Origin: an uncultured Collinsella sp.
GTDB lineage: Bacteria; Actinomycetota; Coriobacteriia; Coriobacteriales; Coriobacteriaceae
Reading direction: 5' to 3'
Length of the DNA: 23,382 nt
NCBI GenBank assembly: GCA_947002045.1
Contig: CAMQJB010000032.1
Span: 1 to 23,382 of the forward strand
Shown here: one piece after another, positions 18,501 through 23,382 of the stretch
Numbering within the stretch: position 1 is the stretch's first letter
Layout of the letters: the number at the start of each line of letters is the position of its first letter
Made by a program: the position numbers and the translations under genes
The notes under the pieces: generated by a model
The model's input: the letters and a program-made list of their open reading frames with translations, nothing else
Told to the model about the DNA's origin: nothing
Databases searched by the model: none

Positions 18501-21500
18501 GTCACATGGGACCGTGTCGCCGAAGACGCGTATGCCAAGGACGGTTCGTTTAAGGTGAAGGGCAAGCTCCAAGGTGGTGCCGAGGCGACGATTACTGTCG
18601 ACGTCTGCTCCGTCACCTCTATTGCCGTTCCTGAACGCATTACCACGGCTAATGGCGTCGTTCCCGAGCTGCCGTGGAATGTCTCGGTTGCCACGAGTGA
18701 CGGCAAAACTCATAATGCCCAGGTTCAATGGGATTACGTTCGTCCCTCGGTTTATACCGGAGAGGCGGGTCAGGTCACGACAGTGTCTGGCACGCTGTTT
18801 GCAAGCGGCCTCGACGGATACGGTGACGGCGCTAACACCGGTCTCACTGTTCAGACCAAGATCGTTATCCAAGGCGTTGAGAAGGCAATCGATAATGGTG
18901 AGACCGCAGTGACCACCAAGGCGGGCACTGCGCCTGCTATGCCTTCCAAGATGGCGGTCGAGTTGAGTGACGGCTCCGTTTCGACGGCGGCTATTGATTG
19001 GGATCCGATTGCGCCCGAGAAGTACGAGCAGCCCGGCACGTTCTATGCGACGGGCCATGTGGTCGGCTTTGATGCCGCTGCCGTTATGGCGCTGCTTGAC
19101 GATGACGGCCAAAAGGTCGGCGTGGATGAGAACGGCAACGTGACTGCCAAGGTGACGGTTGCCGATAAGAAGGCAAAGAAGGTTGCACTGCAGCCCGAGG
19201 CAGTCGTGGTCAACACCACGGTCGGATCGATGTTGGAGCTGCCAGATGCCGTGTCCGTATATTTCTCGGATGGCTCAGCGCGGGATACTCGGGGCAGTTT
19301 AGGCGGCATCGAGATCGAAAAGTGGACCGACACCGACGGCATCGACCTCTCCAAGCCGCTCGCCAAGAAGGGTACGTATAAACTCGTCGGCAAGCTCAAG
19401 GATGTCGACAACGTCAACGCTATCGTGTACGTCAACGTCTCCGAGGCGCCGCGAACCATCACCAAGCTCGAGGCCAAGTCGTTTAGCGTTGCCAGTGGTA
19501 CGTCCAAGCAGGATCTGTACGCCCAGATGCCCAAGCAGGTTGTGGCGACTTACTCCGACGGCTCGACCGATCTGCTCGACATTGACGTGTGGGATCTTTC
19601 TAACGTCACGGACGAGCTGCTCAACGGAACCGGCACCGTGGAGATCACGGGTACGGTTAAGCTCAACGGCGCCAAGGTGACCTGCAATGTGACCGTGGTG
19701 GATCAGAAGGCCCAGACGCCCGACTACGTCGAGCCGATCGATGTTGTTGAGATTGCGGACAATGCCAAGGTCAGCGACCTTATGGATAAACTGCCGTCCA
19801 AGGTGACGGTTGTCATGAAGGACGGCAAGACCAAGAAAGAGACGCCCGTTAAGTGGTCTCAGGTCGACAGCCTGGGCCGTGCCGGCACCGAGTTTGAGGT
19901 CACGGGTCTAACGGACAACGGCATGACTGTTAAGGCTCAGGTCAAGGTGACGGCGCATATTGTCGACATCGATGTCGCTGAAGACATTGTGGTCGTGCGC
20001 GGCACCAAGGCGGACGACGTTTTGGCCAAGCTGCCTTCTACGGTCACGGCGATTTACTCGGATGACACCGAGTCCGATGTCGAGGTGAAGTGGGACACCA
20101 AGGGTTTCTCCGACAAGGACTTTGCCAAGGAAGGCGAGGTCACGGTCAAGGGCAAGGTTGCCGGTACCGATCAAAAGGCAGAGTGCACGATTACGGTCGT
20201 GAAGAGCGATGCCGAGATTCCGGCGTCTGTTGAGCCTGTCGCGGGCGTTAGCGTTCCCGAGGGCGCATCGGCCGACGCCGTGCGTGATGCGCTCAAGGGC
20301 GTGAAGGCGACCGTTCGCATGAAGGACGGCAAGACGACGGCGGAGTCCGAGATCACATGGACTGAGGTTCCGGATGCGGCTGCGGCGTACGGCAACAGCG
20401 TCGTCGCCAAGGGCGTGACGGTGAACGGCAACCTGCCGGTCGAAGTTGTCGTCACCTCCACGACGACAATCAACAAGGTTGCCGAGGTGCCACAGATTAC
20501 GGTCGAGCGCGATGCAAAGGCCGATGCCGTGACGGGGCAGCTGCCCAAGAAGGTTGCCGTGATGTACTCCGATGGCCACACGGATGAGGCCACGGTCACG
20601 TGGAATACGGATGGTCTCGACAAGCAACTTGCCGCTGTTGGCGAGTACACGCTCGAGGGCTCCGTCGAGGGCACGACGCTTAAGGCGACCTGCAAACTGG
20701 TCGTCGAGACGCCGGCAAGCGAGATTCCCGTGAGGCCTGCGACGTTCGCTCCCGTTGAGGTGTTCGAGGCAAGCTCTGCCGCCGATGTGCTGAAGGCGCT
20801 GCCCAAGAAGGTCTCCGTGATGATGAAAGACGACAGCCAGGAAGACTACGATGTCGATTGGGAGAATGTCCCCGCACTGGATTGGGGTGCCGATGATGTG
20901 ACCGTGGACGGTAAGGTTCGCGGTACGGATCTGACGGTCAGCTGCATGGTACGCGTTAAGCCGCGCCCGGCAGCCAAGGGGCTCGTTATCGTTGACCAAA
21001 ACGGTAAGGCAACGACTTCCGAGACCGTGCTCAAGGTCGAGCGCGGCAAGGAAATTGACCTTGCTGCCGCGGCGAGCAATGCGGCCGATGGCGCGCTGCT
21101 GCGTGGTAACGTGACGTGGACCTCGTCCGACCCGACGATCGCTACGGTCGAGAACGGTAAGGTCAAGGCCCTCAAGAACGGTACCGTCGTCGTTACCGCG
21201 ACGATGCCCGTTGACGGTGACGCCGCGGCGATTGCGACGCTTGCCGAGGATGGCGCTGCTGAGACGCCGGCGCCTCAGCAGCTCACGGCTTCGGTGACTG
21301 TCGAGGTTGTTGAACCTGTTGTTGTACAGGAACCGACCGGCGGCAAGGATAACGGTGCCAAGCCCGATGTCAAGGATCCTTCGGGCAAGAAGAATGGCAA
21401 GAAGGCCGCTAAGGGAAGCCTGGCCGAGACGGGCGACAACACTGCCGTGACTGTCGCGGCGCTTGGCGGAACCGGTCTGCTGGCGTTGATTGCCGCAGCG

Positions 21501-21530
21501 ATTGAAAAGCTGCGCCATCGTACGGAGTAA
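15588..21530 (+). CDS. Giant wall-anchored surface protein of about 20 bacterial Ig-like (Big_4) modules
   Basis: A 1980-residue secreted protein. Residues 1-29 form a signal peptide with predicted cleavage after AFA. About 20 tandem modules of ~75-95 residues follow to roughly residue 1800, each of the type LPxxVxVxYSDG - (5-10) - V-x-W - (8-15) - G-T-(F/Y)-x-V-x-G - TVxV, the group-4 bacterial Ig-like (Big_4, PF07532) pattern. A Big_2-like module follows (NVTWTSSDPTIATVENGKVKAL). The end has a Lys/Gly-rich spacer, LAETGD at 1945-1950, a hydrophobic helix and the basic tail EKLRHRTE: a sortase substrate. No enzymatic domain is visible, so it may be a stalk, adhesin or stretch spacer (inference). 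ATG 15588 follows GGGAGGAAAC and gives the signal peptide, so the 46-residue upstream extension is rejected. The N-terminal half has more divergent modules, more Ser/Thr/Tyr and lower GC than neighbouring genes. Confidence 0.9.
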   Translation: MNRRHVNAAITAGLALTMTVGSVPPQAFAEMMQGDTTQVVAEQSDATGAAAASADTGQATSQDQSEDKIASFANLNELHVAEGSDATLPQTVTATYESGTTKQENVTWKLNGADAPATLVQLPAGSYEFEGTVDGTTQTVKQRVVVEAVTADPAVVDPAAVNAPDATKTSNESGVTVESIDANPIVEKYVGADYYGQTSYVKVKLSDGTETSAYVNWDEKSQAAFDTVTEESEVPITGQIDGVSVNGNWITLAEPYKVSGVLKVYVPRSTSNGSWVWTAAGIAPALPSSISVNYSNGQSYTCPVEWNEISADQYQKEGTFVVEGHLKSYPSMLAQCTVAVRSVKSVQTELTCTTLTGEVPSLPYSASVVFDSGATEQIPVSWDSFDASLYSKVGSFTVKGKLNGFDYREVTCTVTVKDPKDVLDLNSLRFERVVGDISPLSTYVYFPFTQSNNTTYTQGYQVNWDNADVSQFQKAGTYTVTGTLVTYNESSAANGLKVTAQVEVKEVASIDALAPVNTPVGVRPTTGGGLPYSVEVAFTDGTKKQCNIAWDPILDTQVASEGSFKLSGSLSYWTNTSSSSSTQVELGDSNRVTATISVRALQMPSSTSTSTLIGCQPNMPGSIEATMWNGSRGNFPVQWSTISQEALKNLGQITVSGYFTGSNIPATATVNVCDLEDSNIGKIAYVPGAGLLAPRYTSTLYLSDGSSFYPQYSSGQPYSWDEFPQELLDGKPGEYEITGTITGSLAKIHATAACGEVKGVNNYSDNGVTLGQSYEDWRVIYPGEEVNLDYFYVSGVLQDGTTFDSLGVNWDTYDRCPQKDCTITGTVAGTNIPVKVHVIVTKNWEAQPQTITVLKGSDGTAMLPSYAELVSPDAVEHPDYSHKYAEAKWNTKGFDWTQGGVVRGTATISFSTGNGMQTVDVPITATVKIASKATSVQGGTIWTVPGIKPMLPEYLEVRYDNDVSSEPQREKVTWDRVAEDAYAKDGSFKVKGKLQGGAEATITVDVCSVTSIAVPERITTANGVVPELPWNVSVATSDGKTHNAQVQWDYVRPSVYTGEAGQVTTVSGTLFASGLDGYGDGANTGLTVQTKIVIQGVEKAIDNGETAVTTKAGTAPAMPSKMAVELSDGSVSTAAIDWDPIAPEKYEQPGTFYATGHVVGFDAAAVMALLDDDGQKVGVDENGNVTAKVTVADKKAKKVALQPEAVVVNTTVGSMLELPDAVSVYFSDGSARDTRGSLGGIEIEKWTDTDGIDLSKPLAKKGTYKLVGKLKDVDNVNAIVYVNVSEAPRTITKLEAKSFSVASGTSKQDLYAQMPKQVVATYSDGSTDLLDIDVWDLSNVTDELLNGTGTVEITGTVKLNGAKVTCNVTVVDQKAQTPDYVEPIDVVEIADNAKVSDLMDKLPSKVTVVMKDGKTKKETPVKWSQVDSLGRAGTEFEVTGLTDNGMTVKAQVKVTAHIVDIDVAEDIVVVRGTKADDVLAKLPSTVTAIYSDDTESDVEVKWDTKGFSDKDFAKEGEVTVKGKVAGTDQKAECTITVVKSDAEIPASVEPVAGVSVPEGASADAVRDALKGVKATVRMKDGKTTAESEITWTEVPDAAAAYGNSVVAKGVTVNGNLPVEVVVTSTTTINKVAEVPQITVERDAKADAVTGQLPKKVAVMYSDGHTDEATVTWNTDGLDKQLAAVGEYTLEGSVEGTTLKATCKLVVETPASEIPVRPATFAPVEVFEASSAADVLKALPKKVSVMMKDDSQEDYDVDWENVPALDWGADDVTVDGKVRGTDLTVSCMVRVKPRPAAKGLVIVDQNGKATTSETVLKVERGKEIDLAAAASNAADGALLRGNVTWTSSDPTIATVENGKVKALKNGTVVVTATMPVDGDAAAIATLAEDGAAETPAPQQLTASVTVEVVEPVVVQEPTGGKDNGAKPDVKDPSGKKNGKKAAKGSLAETGDNTAVTVAALGGTGLLALIAAAIEKLRHRTE

Positions 21531-21566
21531 GGCAACGTGCTTAGAGCGTTAGGGCTCTAGGACATA

Positions 21567-21620
21567 GGAAGGCCTCCCGGTACTCGCGAACCACGAGAGC
21601 CGGGAGGCCTTCCGTTTTGT
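21567..21620. terminator. Strong terminator of the surface gene, possibly bidirectional
   Basis: A perfect 14-bp stem GGAAGGCCTCCCGG (21567-21580) with CCGGGAGGCCTTCC (21600-21613); the loop contains a further CTCG/CGAG pair. GTTTTGT follows. It lies 36 nt after the stop codon, between convergent genes. Confidence 0.9.
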
Positions 21621-21650
21621 CATCAGGGCAGCTGCTCTGGTCCCCTTGGC

Positions 21651-21717
21651 AGTTGCGGTGAAATAGGGACTGTTTTATGGGCTAGAAGCCTTAAACAGTC
21701 CGTATCTCACCGCAACT
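21651..21717. repeat. 67-nt palindromic repeat, copy B, downstream of the Ig-like surface gene
   Basis: The arms 21651-21675 and 21693-21717 pair at 23 of 25 positions with a 17-nt loop. The left arm differs from copy A (15369) at a single base; the loop differs more. It sits between two convergent genes, 22 nt before the pepP stop. Confidence 0.9.
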
Positions 21718-21739
21718 TAGTTTGGGGTTTGGGGATGGG

Positions 21740-22828
21740 TTAGTCTAGGCGGACTGGATCGTGGGGGTAGGCGTTGAGAATCTCGACGCCGTTCTCGGTC
21801 ACCAGGGCCAGGTCCTCGATGCGGACGCCGGTGCGGCCGGGGAGGTAGATGCCCGGTTCGATGGAGAACGTCATGCCAGGCTCTACGACTTGATCGTTGA
21901 CGAGCGAGACATCGCCTGGCTCGTGGTCCTGCAGGCCGATCGAGTGTCCCAGGCGATGTGTAAAGTACTGCCCATAGCCCGCATCCTCAATCACGCCGCG
22001 CGCGGCGCGGTCCAGGTCGCACATGCGCACGCCCGGTGCGATGAGCGCCTCGGCGGCCTCGTTGGCACGGCGCACGATGTCGTAGATGCGTGCCGTCTCC
22101 TCGTCCGGCTCGCCCCAAAAGAACGTGCGCGTCATGTCCGAGCAATAGTTGCGGCGACGTCCACCAATGTCGAACAGCATCACGTCGCCACGCTTGAGCA
22201 CGGTGTCGTCGGGCTCGTGATGCGGGTCGCCGGCGTTGGCGCCAAAGCTCACGATCGGCGGAAAGCTAAAGCCCTCGCAGCCGTGCTTTCGATACAGGCC
22301 GAGCATCTGGTCGGCAATTTCGCGCTCCGTTACGCCCTCGTGGACGAGTTTGATCGCGTCGGCCATCACGGCGTCGTTGGCGGCCGAAGATGCACGCATG
22401 AGTTCCTGCTCGGCGGCATCCTTGTAGGTGCGCGCGGCGGTGACGGCAAAGTCGCCCAGGAAAAACTCGCTTGCGGCGTGGCGCTCCATGAGCGGCATCA
22501 AAAAGCCGGAGCGCATGACGGTATCGATGCCGAGCGGTTTGGTCGGATCGATCTCGCGAACGATGGCGTCGGCCACAACGTCAGTATCGGTGTGATAGGC
22601 CACGCGGGCATTGTCGTACTCGGGCAGCTGATGCAGCGCGTTGACCAAGATCACGGGCTCGCTACCGCGCGCGAGCAGCACACCGCAAAAACGCTCGAAC
22701 ATATCGGCATAAAAACCGGTCAGGTAGTAGATCGACCACGGGTCGTTTACGAGTAGCTGCGCGCCGGGGTGCTGAGCCTCGAGTGCATCGAGCACGCGCG
22801 CCACACGCTGATCATCGACATGTGCCAT
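21740..22828 (-). CDS. M24-family aminopeptidase (Xaa-Pro aminopeptidase / PepQ-like)
   Basis: A 362-residue cytosolic metallopeptidase expected to act on peptides with proline at the second position. The N-terminal creatinase-like domain spans about 1-135. The pita-bread catalytic domain has all five metal ligands: D220 and D231 (FDIGGRRRNYCSDMTRTF), H295 (HRLGHSIGL), E324 (SIEPGIY) and E338 (RIEDLALV). The start MAHVDDQR (first codon at 22828-22826) has AAAGGA with a 6-nt spacer. An ATG 39 nt further upstream has no ribosome site and would lie at the transposon boundary, so it is rejected. The gene is convergent with the surface gene. Aminopeptidase P and prolidase cannot be separated by sequence alone. 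Confidence 0.92.
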   Translation of the reverse strand: MAHVDDQRVARVLDALEAQHPGAQLLVNDPWSIYYLTGFYADMFERFCGVLLARGSEPVILVNALHQLPEYDNARVAYHTDTDVVADAIVREIDPTKPLGIDTVMRSGFLMPLMERHAASEFFLGDFAVTAARTYKDAAEQELMRASSAANDAVMADAIKLVHEGVTEREIADQMLGLYRKHGCEGFSFPPIVSFGANAGDPHHEPDDTVLKRGDVMLFDIGGRRRNYCSDMTRTFFWGEPDEETARIYDIVRRANEAAEALIAPGVRMCDLDRAARGVIEDAGYGQYFTHRLGHSIGLQDHEPGDVSLVNDQVVEPGMTFSIEPGIYLPGRTGVRIEDLALVTENGVEILNAYPHDPVRLD

Positions 22829-22910
22829 GAAACATCCTTTCGCTAGGCTGCCACCATGGTATCCCAAGCCCGGCAGTTGGGTGTTCCTATAGTTTTGTCA
22901 ACCGTCGGGG

Positions 22911-23381
22911 CTACTCCCGGTAGGGCACCCGGTCGCGCATCACGGCGTATATCGCCCTGAGCCGCTTCCTCGCGACGGCCTTGAGCGCCCGCCCGTGCCC
23001 CATGCCCCGCGCCCTGCAGGCCCGGTAGTACTCGCCGTAGCGCCCCGAGGACCTCACCAGGCTGTTGCACGAGAAGATCAGCAGGGACTTGAGCCTCGCG
23101 TCGCCGCGCCTGGACGCCCTGACCGACCTCACCGACGTGCCGGAGCTCCTCACCCTCGGGGCTATGCCGCAGTACGAGGCCAGGTGGTCGTGGTCCGGGA
23201 ACCTCCCGATGTCGACCGACACCGCGAGCTGCGCCGCGGTCCTCGGGCCGATGCCGGGCACGGTGAGCAGGCACGCGTAGGTCTCGTCGCCCTCGAGCAG
23301 CGCCGCCGTCTCGGCCTCGAGGGCCCCGGCCTCGTCGAGGCCGAGAACAGGCAGGTCAGGTTCCTGGCCGCCCGGATATCG
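22911..23381 (-). CDS. IS110-family transposase, C-terminal part (truncated by window edge, probably frameshifted)
   Basis: The visible ~156 residues contain the Transposase_20 (PF02371) domain: LLTVPGIGPRTAAQLAVSV, then FPDHDHLASYCGIAPRVRSSG, followed by the basic region typical of IS110 C-termini. It ends RDRVPYRE at the stop 22913-22911. Frame usage changes near 23335-23345. From there to the edge the same frame reads RYPGGQEPDLPVLG with many A/T third positions, while the neighbouring frame reads DIRAARNLTCLFS with almost all G/C third positions. That pattern suggests a one-base frameshift, hence a probably inactive gene, or an assembly error. Confidence 0.75.
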   Translation of the reverse strand, partial: RYPGGQEPDLPVLGLDEAGALEAETAALLEGDETYACLLTVPGIGPRTAAQLAVSVDIGRFPDHDHLASYCGIAPRVRSSGTSVRSVRASRRGDARLKSLLIFSCNSLVRSSGRYGEYYRACRARGMGHGRALKAVARKRLRAIYAVMRDRVPYRE

Positions 23382-23382
23382 G
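22911..23382 (-). mobile_element. IS110-family insertion sequence, right part only
   Basis: The transposase tail identifies an IS110-family element running off the right edge. Its 3' boundary lies somewhere in 22829-22910, so only about 80 nt separate it from the pepP start. The family has a DEDD transposase and recombines through a bridge RNA encoded in a non-coding end. Little non-coding sequence follows the transposase here, so such an RNA, if present, would be expected outside the window. GC and GC3 are higher than in pepP, in keeping with acquired DNA. Confidence 0.8.

Noticed and set aside
22896..22901. Perfect -35 TTGACA on the minus strand ahead of pepP
   Set aside because: At a 16-18 nt spacing the downstream sequence (AACTGC region) does not resemble a -10, and the site may belong to the insertion-sequence end.

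Overview
The window looks like a Coriobacteriia (Actinomycetota) chromosome, most likely Collinsella or a close relative. This is inferred from the high GC, strong GC3 bias, the protein sequences and the gut-anaerobe gene set; no database search was possible. All genes are on the + strand except the last two. Two clear tRNA genes, ten intact protein genes and one partial transposase can be supported.

Left part (1-1473): a selenocysteine tRNA gene (selC, anticodon UCA) with its own probable terminator, then mobA (molybdenum cofactor nucleotidyltransferase) and a small Cys-rich DUF3343 (putative Se/S carrier-like) protein. After gdhA (glutamate dehydrogenase, 1725-3080, strong terminator) comes a two-gene molybdenum hydroxylase operon (3202-6947): an FAD subunit, then a fused [2Fe-2S]2 + molybdopterin catalytic subunit, with overlapping stop and start codons. 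selC, mobA, the DUF3343 gene and a Mo hydroxylase together suggest a selenium/molybdenum neighbourhood.

Middle (7088-15354): tRNA-Leu(UAG), then trigger factor, clpP and clpX (co-translational folding and regulated proteolysis), then valS and folC. valS is bracketed by two long hairpin elements in opposite orientation. Their inner cores are shared and show compensatory base changes; their long outer stems are unrelated in sequence.

Right part (15369-23382): a 1980-residue cell-wall-anchored protein with a signal peptide, about 20 group-4 bacterial Ig-like modules, one Big_2-like module and an LAETG sortase motif. Its gene is bracketed by two nearly identical 67-nt palindromic repeats, a different family from the valS hairpins; half of a related repeat lies near the left edge. 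A convergent M24 aminopeptidase gene follows, and the window ends inside an IS110-family transposase fragment that appears frameshifted near the edge.

The most unusual signals are the two hairpin-repeat families, each bracketing one gene, the Se/Mo neighbourhood, and the very long Ig stalk without a visible enzymatic domain.
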